A DNA stretch of 64,000 nucleotides from Stramentimicrobium sp964433555 (GCA_964433555.1 CAYSRG010000011.1:1-64000); one strand, 5' to 3'. Counted from the stretch's first letter, positions 1 through 8,796 are shown. Program-made: numbers and translations. The notes: a model not told the origin generated them from the letters alone.

Positions 1-2
1 CA

Positions 3-38
3 GTTGAAGAGGGACATCCATTAAAACAAGGATTGAAA
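3..38. CRISPR. Probable terminal CRISPR repeat at the window edge
   Basis: The first bases contain a unit of about 36-37 nt that starts GTTGAAGAGG and ends GGATTGAAA. This is the size and terminal ATTGAAA(C) form typical of many type I/III CRISPR repeats. The usual last C is a T here, as is common for a degenerate end repeat. Only one copy is visible because the window begins 2 nt before it, so the array would have to lie to the left. No second repeat and no cas gene is present in this window. The call rests on resemblance alone. Confidence 0.5.
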
Positions 39-117
39 TGTGTTGCACTGGGAAAACAATATTTTAAATTTAGTTTTCCTGGTCTATTATGTTATAATTC
101 ATTTAGGTTGGTTTGCT

Positions 118-599
118 ATGAGATCCTTTATAATCCTGTTATTAATTTCTATATTGTTTTCAGGATGTGGTATATTATCTGAAGTTGGTATACCAGGAAA
201 TGAATCCCCTTTTTCTCATCTTAAAGATTTTACTATAGTTGATGATGATATATTTATTGAAACAATAGAACAATTGGATACTCCTGAAAAAATTTTCTCT
301 ACATAAAACAGGATTTTTTTCCAGCTGAAGCATTTGAAAATGATTATAATCCTTACGAAATGTTTCAGGTGAAGCAAGATAACTGTGCTGATTACGACTG
401 TTTTGCTGCCTTTGTTGCTCATTATCATGGTTATGAAACCTTTTTGGCTTACATGTTAATAAGCACTCCCTGGATGGAGTATGATCAAGCTCACTTAATC
501 ACTATTTATAAGATCGATAAAGATTATGCTTATTCTGATTATGCTTGCTATTTTGACGGTTTTAGCAGTATTGATGAAGTTATAGATAACTATCCCTGA
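118..599 (+). pseudogene. Frameshifted lipoprotein with transglutaminase-like domain
   Basis: The reading frame from ATG 118 encodes a short hydrophobic signal sequence ending in a lipobox (LFSGC), then about 45 residues up to a TAA at 304-306. A second frame continues directly to the stop at 597-599. It holds a cysteine motif (NCADYDCFA), a later histidine (AHLITIYK) and an acidic end, the pattern of bacterial transglutaminase-like or cysteine-peptidase lipoproteins. The frame changes near the A-run and T-run around 288-300 (GAAAAAATTTT), so a single indel there would restore one protein of about 160 residues. It is either a pseudogene or a sequencing error. The transglutaminase assignment is tentative; the frame break is clear. 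Confidence 0.55.
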
Positions 600-872
600 G
601 TAAGATACAATATTTATGATTATGATATGAACTTGCTTGAAACTGTCTCTATTTAGTAAATCATCTACTTTTATAAAACCCGACCAGTTTTACAATCCAT
701 TCTATTATTGTTACAGAGAAACTTCGGTAAGAATAAGTTGAGCAGATTTATCGGGTAGGATGTATGTTGAGCAGTACTATTAATTTGATGAATGAACAAC
801 AGTGAAATACAGGAAAAAAATAAAAAAGATAGGCAGCTAATTTTATTTTTAATTTTAAAGAGGTCTAATTAT

Positions 873-1637
873 ATGCGGATATTAATAACCAATGATGATG
901 GCATAGAGGATAAAGGGTTACAGGAGTTAGTTAAGGCAATTTTTGATAGATACGAAGTATATGTAGTTGCGCCGGATAAAAGATATACCGGTTATAGCGG
1001 AGCAGTAACTTTTGACCGATTGATTTCTGTGGTAGAATATCCTTTGAATTTGGGCGAGAAGAGATCTTTTAAAGTATCTGGTACTCCTGCCGATTGTATC
1101 ATACTTGCTCTGGATAAATTGATTGGACCGGTTGATTTAGTCATTTCTGGAATTAATGATGAACCCAATCTGGGTGATGATATACGGCTATCTGCCACCT
1201 TGGGGGCATGTCGGGAGGCTTCCTTTGCTGAAATCCCTGCTATTGCTTTATCTCTTGATTATGGTTCAGGTAAAAGGTACTATCAAACTGTAACTGATTT
1301 TTTAGCCACTTTTTTAAATAAATGGAATACTTTAAAAATTCCTAAAGAGGTATATTTAAATATAAATTGTCCCAATGTGCCTCCTGTTCAACTCAAAGGA
1401 GTATTATTTGTCCCGGCAGGGAGATGTCGTTATAAGGATAGAGTTAAATTGGTTAAGAGTAAATTGCAGACAGTTTATCAAATTTATGGGATAAAAATTA
1501 AAGAGGAAGAAAAAGGTACAGATTCCTGGGCTATCAATAATAATTATATATCTATCACCCCTCTTCATAGAGACCAGACTGATAGAAGAATTTTATCCCG
1601 TTTGAAAAGAATCAAATTTAGAGCAATAATAAAATAA
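873..1637 (+). CDS. surE: 5'/3'-nucleotidase SurE
   Basis: SurE family metal-dependent nucleoside 5'/3'-monophosphate phosphatase, usually linked to stationary-phase survival. The start at 873 gives the family N-terminus MRILITNDDGI, preceded by an AGAGG ribosome site at 859-863; the frame is open further upstream but that part does not resemble SurE. The NDDGI metal motif (residues 7-11), the APD..YSG.VTF loop near residue 35, and SGIN..NLGDD near residue 92 are present. The usual YSGTV.AA.EG segment is altered to LSATLGACREA, so this is a divergent member. At 254 residues it matches the normal length. It stands alone, followed by tRNA-Ser. Confidence 0.88.
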   Translation: MRILITNDDGIEDKGLQELVKAIFDRYEVYVVAPDKRYTGYSGAVTFDRLISVVEYPLNLGEKRSFKVSGTPADCIILALDKLIGPVDLVISGINDEPNLGDDIRLSATLGACREASFAEIPAIALSLDYGSGKRYYQTVTDFLATFLNKWNTLKIPKEVYLNINCPNVPPVQLKGVLFVPAGRCRYKDRVKLVKSKLQTVYQIYGIKIKEEEKGTDSWAINNNYISITPLHRDQTDRRILSRLKRIKFRAIIK

Positions 1638-1683
1638 AGCATTCCTGTTGCCTAGGTAAAAGTATTATGCTATACTGGGAAAC

Positions 1684-1778
1684 GGAGAGATGACCGAGTG
1701 GTCGAAGGTGGTTGCCTGCTAAGCAATTGAGCGGATTATAAGTCCGCTCCGAGGGTTCGAATCCCTCTCTCTCCGCCA
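1684..1778 (+). tRNA. tRNA-Ser(GCU)
   Basis: Class II tRNA. The 5' acceptor arm GGAGAGA pairs with TCTCTCC, followed by discriminator G and an encoded CCA. The anticodon loop CTGCTAA gives GCU, a long variable arm (GCGGATTATAAGTCCGC) is present, and the T-loop GGGTTCGAATCCC is intact. Confidence 0.95.
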
Positions 1779-1815
1779 TTTTTTATGTACCTCATTTCTG
1801 GTTAGGAGGATTCAA

Positions 1816-2340
1816 GTGAAATCAAATCCAAATAAAGATATTTTAAATAAATTTATTATTCGTAATAATTTTCAATACGGAGATTTGGGAATGGTGTTAG
1901 CACTGCATGGCGAGCTTTATTATAGCGAATATCAGCTCAATCATGAGTTTGAGGCATATGTAGCAGAGGGATTAGCTGAGTTTGCTAAAATATATCAGGA
2001 AGGGAAAAGTAGGTTGTGGATTGCTGAATTTACAGGAAAAGCCATTGGCACACTGGCGATTATGGAGAGACCTGAACAGCAGGGGCAGATTCGCTGGTTT
2101 TTAATTCATCCTGATTATCGAGGTATAGGATTGGGAAAATTATTAGTGGAAAAAGCTATTAATTTTTGTCGGGATGCTGGCTACCAGAGTATTTTTCTCT
2201 GGACGTTAGAAAATCTGACTGCGGCCAGGGCTATTTATGAGAAATATGGTTTTAGGTTAAAAGAGGAGAAAGAACATTTTTTATGGGGACAGAATTTAAT
2301 AGAACAATATTATGTTTTAAATCTTAAAAAAAAGATGTAA
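1816..2340 (+). CDS. GNAT-family N-acetyltransferase
   Basis: A 174-residue acetyl-CoA-dependent acyltransferase of the GNAT fold. The acetyl-CoA pyrophosphate loop is visible around residues 108-116 (HPDYRGIGLGKLL; consensus Q/RxxGxG/A), followed by the typical C-terminal strand and helix (TAARAIYEKYGFR). The GTG start at 1816 is chosen because a strong TAGGAGG lies at 1803-1809. The N-terminal region (LALHGELYYSEYQL) resembles a subgroup seen next to MarR regulators, but no regulator is attached here. The substrate cannot be read from sequence. Confidence 0.85.
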   Translation: MKSNPNKDILNKFIIRNNFQYGDLGMVLALHGELYYSEYQLNHEFEAYVAEGLAEFAKIYQEGKSRLWIAEFTGKAIGTLAIMERPEQQGQIRWFLIHPDYRGIGLGKLLVEKAINFCRDAGYQSIFLWTLENLTAARAIYEKYGFRLKEEKEHFLWGQNLIEQYYVLNLKKKM

Positions 2341-2369
2341 AATTTTTCAAGTCAGGAGGCTTCTTTTAT

Positions 2370-2768
2370 ATGGCTAAGAGGCTATATCGTTCCAGAAAAA
2401 ATAGCATTATTGGCGGTGTTTGTGGAGGAATTGCCGAATATTTTGATATAGATCCCACCTTAGTTCGTCTTCTAACAGTATTAATTGTTTTTTTAGGTGG
2501 GGCAGGAGTAGTTGCTTATATTGTTGCCTGGATTATCATCCCACAGAATCCGGAACAGGTAACTGAACAGGAGCATGATTATTCCCATTCAGATGATGTT
2601 AAGGATAATAATAAGAATATTTGGGGTGGAATAATACTCATTTTGTTAGGATTATTCTTTTTAATCAGAAGTTTCTTTCCCCGTTTTGTTCTGATTAAGT
2701 TTTGGCCAATTATCCTGGTTGTAGTGGGTGTAGGATTGATAATTCAATCACTTTTCCGGGAAAAATAA
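2370..2768 (+). CDS. PspC-domain membrane protein with C-terminal LiaF-like TM region
   Basis: The N-terminal 60 residues form a PspC domain (RSRKNSIIGGVCGGIAEYF, then a transmembrane helix ending in the typical IIIPQ). A charged linker follows, then two more membrane helices (about residues 84-102 and 108-126) of the kind found in LiaF/DUF5668 proteins. PspC domains act in envelope-stress sensing at the cytoplasmic membrane. No pspA or liaRS homologue lies nearby, so the partner is unknown. The ATG at 2370 follows CAGGAGGC at a suitable distance. Confidence 0.85.
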   Translation: MAKRLYRSRKNSIIGGVCGGIAEYFDIDPTLVRLLTVLIVFLGGAGVVAYIVAWIIIPQNPEQVTEQEHDYSHSDDVKDNNKNIWGGIILILLGLFFLIRSFFPRFVLIKFWPIILVVVGVGLIIQSLFREK

Positions 2769-2925
2769 CCTAATTTTTCTTTGTATTTATTACCGTTCTT
2801 TCCCTTATTTTCTGCTCTAATTATTAATTACAGAAGTATAATAATTGGTGTATTATCGGATTTTTTAAAATTATGCTTTGTTCTAAAAAATCCTTCCATG
2901 TAACTAATTATTTAAGGAGAATAAA

Positions 2926-4374
2926 ATGAAATTTCCGGCATCTAAGACTAAAATTGTATGCACTCTGGGTCCGGTATCTAATAATAAAAAGATTATTAAA
3001 CAATTATTTTTAGCTGGCATGGATGTAGCTCGCCTTAATTTAGCTCATGATACCCTGGATGTGCACCGAAAAACCTTGCGCTATATACGTGAGGTGGAAA
3101 AAGAGCTGGAAATCTCAATACCGGTAATGATTGATATTCCCGGACCTAAAATTAGACTGGGCAAGATTGAAAATGGACCTATTACCTTAAAGAGAGGCCA
3201 GATAATAAAGCTAACTACCCGCAATAAAACAGGCAATGATTCTCTACTTCCCGTCGAGTATAATAATTTGATTCAGAGTGTCAAGATAGGAAGCTTGATT
3301 TATCTTTATGATGGATTTATTCAATTGCGTGTCACTGATATTTCTCAAGAAAAAGATGAGGTAACCTGTCGGGTTTTGATTGGTGGTAAATTGGATTCCC
3401 ATAAAGGATTAAATCTGCCCAAAGCTAAGATATTACTGGAAGCAATAAGTGAACAAGATTTAAGACTGATTGCCTTTGGCTTAGAGGAAGGCGTAAACAT
3501 TTTTGGCATCTCTTTTGTAGAAAAAGCAGATGATATAAGAAAGGTAAAGGAGTTTGCTCGTCAAAAAGGTAAAGAAATTTTTACCATTGCCAAAATTGAA
3601 AGGGAAGAAGCAGTCAAAAATATCTCGGAAATACTATCCGTCACCGATGCTATTATGGTCGCAAGAGGTGACCTGGGTGTACAGGTTAACATTGAAGATA
3701 TTCCGGTTATCCAAAAAAATCTAATTGCCCAGGCTAATAAGATGAGTCGACCGGTAATAACAGCTACTCAGATGCTGGTTTCTATGACTGACAATATTCG
3801 TCCTACTCGTTCTGAAGTAACTGATGTGGCTAATGCTATCCTTGATGGCACTGATGCCACTATGCTCTCAGAAGAGACTGCGGTAGGCAAATACCCGGTA
3901 GAGACCACAAAAATGATGACTGATATCGCTATAGCTACCGAACAACATTATCGTGATGTATCTAATCGCTCTTCCTTGTGTGATGATCTGCGCTCTTCTT
4001 TCTGGAAGGAAAAACCGTCTGTGGAGGATGTTATTTCATTACATACTATGGAAAGCAGTCAGATGTTCAAGGCTAAATATATATTGACACCTACGGAGAG
4101 TGGAAATACAGCCAGGAGAATTTCCCGGCTAAAACCTTACTGCTGGATTTTAGCTTTTACCGCTGAACCAGATGTGGCACGTTTTCTGAGTTTTTCTTAT
4201 GGAGTGATTCCTTTTCTAATTCCCAGAATAGAATTTGATTGGTATAACAATATTATGGATTTTCTAAAAGAGAAAAAATTAGTGAAAAAGGGAGAGCACA
4301 TAATTTTAACTGAGGGCACCATAAGAAAAAAAGTAGGGGGAACTGATTCCCTTAAAATTATTCGGGTTGATTGA
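2926..4374 (+). CDS. pyk: Pyruvate kinase
   Basis: Glycolytic enzyme converting phosphoenolpyruvate and ADP to pyruvate and ATP. The 482 residues cover the barrel, B domain and C-terminal domain. Motifs: TKIVCTLGP at the N-terminus, the catalytic lysine segment (TIAKIE, about residue 227), ARGDLGV, TATQML and the switch-like EVTDVANAILDGTDATMLS. At the monovalent-cation site the family NFSHG is NLAHD and the usual D-T..E is D70-I71..K75. Lysine at the position of animal Glu117 is the hallmark of K+-independent pyruvate kinases, so this enzyme probably does not need K+. The start follows AAGGAG at 2914-2919. It lies just upstream of the ATPase operon but is separated by about 120 bp. Confidence 0.95.
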   Translation: MKFPASKTKIVCTLGPVSNNKKIIKQLFLAGMDVARLNLAHDTLDVHRKTLRYIREVEKELEISIPVMIDIPGPKIRLGKIENGPITLKRGQIIKLTTRNKTGNDSLLPVEYNNLIQSVKIGSLIYLYDGFIQLRVTDISQEKDEVTCRVLIGGKLDSHKGLNLPKAKILLEAISEQDLRLIAFGLEEGVNIFGISFVEKADDIRKVKEFARQKGKEIFTIAKIEREEAVKNISEILSVTDAIMVARGDLGVQVNIEDIPVIQKNLIAQANKMSRPVITATQMLVSMTDNIRPTRSEVTDVANAILDGTDATMLSEETAVGKYPVETTKMMTDIAIATEQHYRDVSNRSSLCDDLRSSFWKEKPSVEDVISLHTMESSQMFKAKYILTPTESGNTARRISRLKPYCWILAFTAEPDVARFLSFSYGVIPFLIPRIEFDWYNNIMDFLKEKKLVKKGEHIILTEGTIRKKVGGTDSLKIIRVD

Positions 4375-4498
4375 ATGTGTAGTTGATTTTTACATTATTT
4401 CATTTCCTGTTAAAATATATAGAAGATAATTAAATCAATATATTTGAAAAAGGGCACTCTTTAAATTTATTGAAATATAGGAAGATAAGGGAAGAAAA

Positions 4499-5890
4499 TT
4501 GAACAAATATCAGTCAGCACAAAAAAAGAATAAAGGAAAGATAATAGCCATCCGGGGGAGTGTTGTGGATGTTGAATTTATGAGCAGAATTCCTGAAGTT
4601 CATAATTTATTGGAGTGTGGGAGGGTATTCATGGAGACCATCCTTCATCTGGATGCCAGGACTGTTAGGAGTATAGCCCTGACCTCTACTCAGGGATTAA
4701 AAAGAGGGGATGAGGTTATTGATTATGGCAGCCCCCTCAGTGTTCCTATCGGAGAAAAATTACTGGGCAGAATATTCAATATATTTGGTGAAACTATTGA
4801 TGGAGGAGAGAAGCTTGATATTCCTTTATCTCAAAGACAGGCTATCTATAAAGAATCCGTTCCTTTAGCAGAACGCTCTTCTAGAATTGGTATTTTTGAA
4901 ACGGGCATTAAAGCCATTGATGTCCTTGCTCCCTTAGAAAGGGGAGAGAAGGCCGGACTTTTTGGAGGTGCGGGAGTAGGCAAGACAGTGCTTATAATGG
5001 AGATGATTCATAATATGGCCATCGGTTATCAGGGAGTAAGTCTTTTTTGCGGCATAGGAGAACGCTCTAGAGAGGGTGAAGAACTGTACCGAGAAATGAA
5101 GGAAGCAGGTGTTCTGGATAGAGCAGTGATGATTTTTGCCCAAATGAATGAGCAGCCTGGTGCTCGATTTCGGATTGGTCATGCAGCACTTACTATGGCT
5201 GAATACTTTCGTAATGAAGAAAAACAGGATGTCCTTTTACTGATTGATAATATATTCCGATTTGTCCAGGCTGGTTCAGAGGTATCAGGCCTTTTAGGAG
5301 AATTGCCTTCCAGGGTAGGTTATCAGCCAACCCTGGCTAGTGAAATTGCTGATTTAGAAGAGCGCATCAGTAGTTCTGCAACTGGCTCTATCACCTCTAT
5401 ACAGGCTGTTTATGTACCTGCTGATGATTTTACCGATCCAGCTGCGGTGCATACTTTCAGTCATCTTTCTGCCTCTATAGTGCTTTCCAGACAAAGAACA
5501 AGTCAAGGATTATATCCAGCAATAGATCCGCTGAAATCAAATTCAAGTATTCTTACCCCTACAGTAGTTGGAGAAAGGCATTATCAGATTGCTCGCCAGA
5601 TAAAACAAACCCTTGCCGAATATGAAGAATTAAAAGATATTATTGCCATGCTGGGACTGGAAGAGTTATCCAAAGAGGATCAGAATATAGTAAATCGAGC
5701 CAGAAGACTGGAAAGATTTCTGACCCAGCCCTTTGTTACTACCGAGCAGTTTACCGGTAATGAAGGGCGAAGAGTTTCCTTATCAGAGGCATTAGACGGA
5801 TGTGAGCGAATTCTAAATGATGAGTTTCATGATTATCCCGAAAGTGCTCTATATATGATAGGTACCATTAATGAGGTTAAGAAACAATGA
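4499..5890 (+). CDS. atpD: N-type ATP synthase subunit beta
   Basis: Catalytic F1 beta subunit, first gene of an atpDCQRBEFAG operon, the order that defines N-ATPases. Walker A (GGAGVGKTV, about residue 156), the IGERSREGEELY catalytic segment, Walker B (LLLIDNIFRF) and the lever motif in the variant form EELSKED are present. The length (463 residues) is normal. The start is TTG 4499, preceded by AAGGGAAG; no ATG lies near the conserved N-terminus. The stop overlaps the start of atpC by 4 bp, indicating translational coupling. Confidence 0.95.
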   Translation: MNKYQSAQKKNKGKIIAIRGSVVDVEFMSRIPEVHNLLECGRVFMETILHLDARTVRSIALTSTQGLKRGDEVIDYGSPLSVPIGEKLLGRIFNIFGETIDGGEKLDIPLSQRQAIYKESVPLAERSSRIGIFETGIKAIDVLAPLERGEKAGLFGGAGVGKTVLIMEMIHNMAIGYQGVSLFCGIGERSREGEELYREMKEAGVLDRAVMIFAQMNEQPGARFRIGHAALTMAEYFRNEEKQDVLLLIDNIFRFVQAGSEVSGLLGELPSRVGYQPTLASEIADLEERISSSATGSITSIQAVYVPADDFTDPAAVHTFSHLSASIVLSRQRTSQGLYPAIDPLKSNSSILTPTVVGERHYQIARQIKQTLAEYEELKDIIAMLGLEELSKEDQNIVNRARRLERFLTQPFVTTEQFTGNEGRRVSLSEALDGCERILNDEFHDYPESALYMIGTINEVKKQ

Positions 5891-6276
5891 ATTTAACAAT
5901 TCTCTTACCGGAAAAAACCTACTGGCAGGGTAGGGTGAAAAAAGTAGTGGGAGAAGCTAAAAATGGTTCCTTTTGTTTATTACCAGCGCATGTTGATTTT
6001 GTCACCATTATGGTGCCTGGAATTTTTTATACTGTAACAGAGGAAAACCAGGATCTTTATCTGGCTATTAATGAGGGAATTTTATTGAAGACTGGTTCGG
6101 AAGTTACTCTGGCCACCAGAAATGCTGTTAAAGGAGAAAACTTAGGTAGTTTAAAAAAACAGGTGGAAGAGGATTTTAAAAAAATTAATCAGCAGGACAG
6201 AGGTGCGCGTAATGCCTTACAGAAATTAGAAGCTGATTTTGTCAGGAGGTTTTTGGATTTAGAAGCCCATGAATAG
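5887..6276 (+). CDS. atpC: N-type ATP synthase subunit epsilon
   Basis: F1 epsilon subunit (129 residues): an N-terminal beta-sandwich (LTILLPEKTYWQGRVKKVVGEAKNGSFCLLPAH, then VTIMVPGI) followed by a C-terminal helical hairpin rich in lysine and glutamate. It couples rotation and regulates hydrolysis. The ATG at 5887 overlaps the atpD stop, and the 3' end overlaps atpQ by 8 bp. Its place right after atpD and before atpQ is typical of N-ATPase operons rather than standard F-ATPase operons, where epsilon is last. Confidence 0.9.
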   Translation: MNLTILLPEKTYWQGRVKKVVGEAKNGSFCLLPAHVDFVTIMVPGIFYTVTEENQDLYLAINEGILLKTGSEVTLATRNAVKGENLGSLKKQVEEDFKKINQQDRGARNALQKLEADFVRRFLDLEAHE

Positions 6277-6598
6277 AAAAGGTGATTGGTCAGAAGAAGA
6301 GAAGGAAGAAAAATTTTTACAAGAGATTGAAAGTAAAGAAAAAAGAAGAATAAAAGCCCAGAGTAAAAAAAATCGGGTTATTTGGATGGGATTTGGTTTA
6401 TTTGGCATTATCGGCTGGTCAGTAATGATTCCCACAATAATAGGAATCGGTATTGGCTTATGGGCTGATAGGAAATGGCCTGGCCAGATATCATGGACTT
6501 TGACCTTTCTTTTCCTGGGTATAGTGTTGGGCTGTTGGAATGCCTGGTATTGGGTGCAAAAGGAACGCAGAGTAATTGAAAGAGAAAGAGAAGAATAG
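6269..6598 (+). CDS. atpQ: N-ATPase accessory membrane protein AtpQ (AtpI-like)
   Basis: 109 residues with a highly charged N-terminal 35 residues and two membrane helices (about 38-63 and 73-95) joined by a short loop with GLWADRKWPG, the pattern of AtpI/AtpQ proteins. AtpQ is found in N-ATPase operons between epsilon and AtpR; related AtpI proteins help assemble the c-ring. The function here is inferred from operon position and topology. It overlaps atpC by 8 bp and ends 15 bp before the proposed atpR start. Confidence 0.85.
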   Translation: MNRKGDWSEEEKEEKFLQEIESKEKRRIKAQSKKNRVIWMGFGLFGIIGWSVMIPTIIGIGIGLWADRKWPGQISWTLTFLFLGIVLGCWNAWYWVQKERRVIEREREE

Positions 6599-6613
6599 AA
6601 AGAGGAATTAAAT

Positions 6614-6934
6614 ATTATTAATCAAGTTTTTTATTTAATTTTAGGGTGCTTAGCAGGTTTATTCTATTTTGGTGGTTTATGGCTGACCTTGCGTTATATG
6701 AGCCAGGCAAGATATCCTATTGTTGTCACCTTGCTTAGTTATGTTATGAGAACCGCTGTTATTTTTTTGATAGTATTTTATATTGCCCGCTCGGGACAAT
6801 GGACCTCGATATTAGTCTGGTTAATAGGCTTTGTCTTAACCAGGATTTTATTATCCCGCTTATTGAGAGGGAATCATTTAGATAAAAATACTGCTAATAT
6901 TAAACGAGAACAATCAAAATTGAATAAGGAGTAA
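6614..6934 (+). CDS. atpR: N-ATPase subunit AtpR, probable AUU start
   Basis: Three-helix membrane protein specific to N-ATPase operons. From 6689 only a truncated protein with two of the three helices could begin (TTG start). Reading upstream in frame gives the expected first helix (about 25 more residues, ending FYFGGLWLTLRY), but no ATG, GTG or TTG occurs before that TTG. An AGAGG ribosome site at 6601-6605 is 8 nt before an ATT codon at 6614, so an AUU start is the best fit. AtpR proteins carry polar and arginine residues in their helices (here R26, R37 and R58 in the extended numbering) and are thought to aid c-ring assembly. It lies 10 bp before atpB. Confidence 0.8.
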   Translation: MINQVFYLILGCLAGLFYFGGLWLTLRYMSQARYPIVVTLLSYVMRTAVIFLIVFYIARSGQWTSILVWLIGFVLTRILLSRLLRGNHLDKNTANIKREQSKLNKE

Positions 6935-6944
6935 GGAATAAGAT

Positions 6945-7658
6945 ATGGAGATTACCCCTGATAATATAATATACTGGCAATGGAAAGGCATTAATTTAAA
7001 TGCTACTATTATTTTTACCTGGTTGGTAATGCTGGTGCTATTATTGGTTTGCTGGCTGGCTACCAGAAAATTGACCATGGGAGTCAGGATGAATCGCTGG
7101 CAGAATTTTTTAGAGGTTATTATTGGCTATATTCGCAGCCAGATAGGAGAAATCACCCAGCAAAATCCAGATCAGTATATCCCATTTTTAGGTTCCCTCT
7201 TTCTCTTTATTTCGGTATCCAATCTTTTAGCCATAGTTCCCGGATATTATCCACCTACCGGGTCTTTATCTACCACAACTGCTCTGGCTATTTGTGTTTT
7301 TTTTGCTATTCCTATTTATGGAATTGCTAAAGTTGGCATCAAGAATTATTTAAAACAATATCTGGAACCATCTGTTCTCATGCTGCCTTTTAATGTTATC
7401 GGAGAGTTTACCAGAACGCTGGCTTTAGCTGTGCGCTTGTTTGGCAACATAATGAGCGGAACTCTAATTGCCGGAATTCTATTGATAGTGGCACCTCTGG
7501 TTTTGCCAATTATTATGCAGGTATTAGGCTTGTTGATCGGCCAAATACAGGCTTATATTTTTACTGTTTTAGCTACAGTTTATATTGCTTCAGCAACTCA
7601 GGCTGAAAATGAAATAAAAATGAAAAAAGTAAAGGAAGGAAGTGAAAATAATGAGTAG
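6945..7658 (+). CDS. atpB: N-type ATP synthase subunit a
   Basis: Membrane stator subunit a, 237 residues with five or six hydrophobic helices. The essential arginine lies in the conserved helix GEFTRTLALAVRLFGN (Arg164), which faces the c-ring carboxylates. The earlier loop YYPPTGSLSTTTALA is typical of the family. It forms the ion half-channels. It starts 10 bp after atpR, and its end overlaps the c-subunit start codon by 8 bp. Confidence 0.93.
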   Translation: MEITPDNIIYWQWKGINLNATIIFTWLVMLVLLLVCWLATRKLTMGVRMNRWQNFLEVIIGYIRSQIGEITQQNPDQYIPFLGSLFLFISVSNLLAIVPGYYPPTGSLSTTTALAICVFFAIPIYGIAKVGIKNYLKQYLEPSVLMLPFNVIGEFTRTLALAVRLFGNIMSGTLIAGILLIVAPLVLPIIMQVLGLLIGQIQAYIFTVLATVYIASATQAENEIKMKKVKEGSENNE

Positions 7659-7920
7659 TGTTGATATGATTGCCGTTGCTTCTATTATTACAGCCGGAAT
7701 TACTATAGCAATCGGCTCTATAGGCCCTGCTATCGGAGAGGGTATGGCTTTAGCTCGGGCTCTGGGAGCCATTGCCCAGCAGCCGGATGAAGCGAATACC
7801 ATTACCAGAACATTGTTTGTAGGATTAGCTATGGTTGAATCTACGGCAATTTATTGTCTGGTAATTTCGGTTATTCTAATATTTGCCAATCCCTTCTGGA
7901 ACTATATTTTGAGTCAATAG
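7651..7920 (+). CDS. atpE: N-type ATP synthase subunit c, Na+-type ion site
   Basis: Rotor ring subunit, 89 residues from ATG 7651, which follows a GGAAGG site; the frame is open a few codons further to a GTG. Helix 1 carries GPAIGEG (Glu30) and helix 2 carries VESTAIY (Glu63, Ser64, Thr65, Tyr68). Paired carboxylates plus the Ser-Thr and Tyr next to the main glutamate match the Na+-binding set of known Na+-translocating c-rings. QPDEAN in the loop is typical of N-ATPases. Sodium specificity is inferred from these residues. Confidence 0.93.
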   Translation: MSSVDMIAVASIITAGITIAIGSIGPAIGEGMALARALGAIAQQPDEANTITRTLFVGLAMVESTAIYCLVISVILIFANPFWNYILSQ

Positions 7921-7930
7921 GTGAAAGATT

Positions 7931-8773
7931 ATGATAATTGATTTATTCACGGTAGTTGCTCAGATTATTAATTTCCTGATCCTGGTTTTTTTACTCAAGA
8001 AATTTCTCTTTAGTAAAATAACAAGTATTATGGATGAGAGAGAAAACCAGATTAATAAACAACTTTCCGAAGCTGAGCAGAGAGAAAAGGATGCTGAACA
8101 GGAACTGGCAAAACAGAGGAAAATAAGAGAAAAGCTGGAACGGGAATGGGAAGATAGTCTGACTAAAATAAAGAAAGAAGTTCAGGCTAAACGAGAAAAA
8201 ATGATAGATGAAGCCCGGGAATCAGTTAATGAGGTTCAGGAAGAATGGAAAAAGGCCATCTTAACCCAGCGCCATGCCTTTTTACAGGAGTTAAAGAGAC
8301 TTTCCTGCCAGCAGGTATGTTTAGTATCGAAAAAAGTATTAGCCGATCTGGCCAATGCCAAATTAGAGGACCAGCTAATAGATAGTTTTATTAATCAATT
8401 AGAAGAATTGGACGAGAATAAGAAACAGGAATTTAGAAGAGATCAGACTAAAGTGCTTAGCAGTCAAAATCAAAATAAGAATAAAGTTGAAATATATACT
8501 GGTTTTCCTCTGAGTGAGAATACCAAAGATTTATTGACTGAAAAGGTCAAAAAACTGGTACATAAGGATGTTCAGCCTACTTTTCAGACTTCTCGTGAAC
8601 TTATCTGTGGTATTGAATTGAGGTCAGAGGGGAAAAAGATAGCCTGGAGTATGGAGAATTATTTAGATCTGCTGGAGAAGGGATTAAAAGATATTTTTGA
8701 GGAAAATAGACAGGAAAGTGAACTAATAGAGGATGTGCTTGAGTTTGGAGATAATCAAAATAAAGATAATTGA
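7931..8773 (+). CDS. atpF: N-type ATP synthase long subunit b (b-delta fusion-like)
   Basis: 280 residues, well over the usual ~160 of subunit b. It has one N-terminal membrane helix (residues 3-25) and a long charged coiled coil (about 35-130). The C-terminal part (about 150-260) looks like the C-terminal domain of F1 delta: a helical stretch, then KVEIYTGFPLSENTKDLL and a later RELICGIELRSEGKKIAWSM segment. The operon has no atpH, and this extension is known in N-ATPases to stand in for delta as the stator cap. The stop is 23 bp before the proposed atpA start. Confidence 0.9.
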   Translation: MIIDLFTVVAQIINFLILVFLLKKFLFSKITSIMDERENQINKQLSEAEQREKDAEQELAKQRKIREKLEREWEDSLTKIKKEVQAKREKMIDEARESVNEVQEEWKKAILTQRHAFLQELKRLSCQQVCLVSKKVLADLANAKLEDQLIDSFINQLEELDENKKQEFRRDQTKVLSSQNQNKNKVEIYTGFPLSENTKDLLTEKVKKLVHKDVQPTFQTSRELICGIELRSEGKKIAWSMENYLDLLEKGLKDIFEENRQESELIEDVLEFGDNQNKDN

Positions 8774-8796
8774 ATTGTTCTGGAGAGTATTACAGA

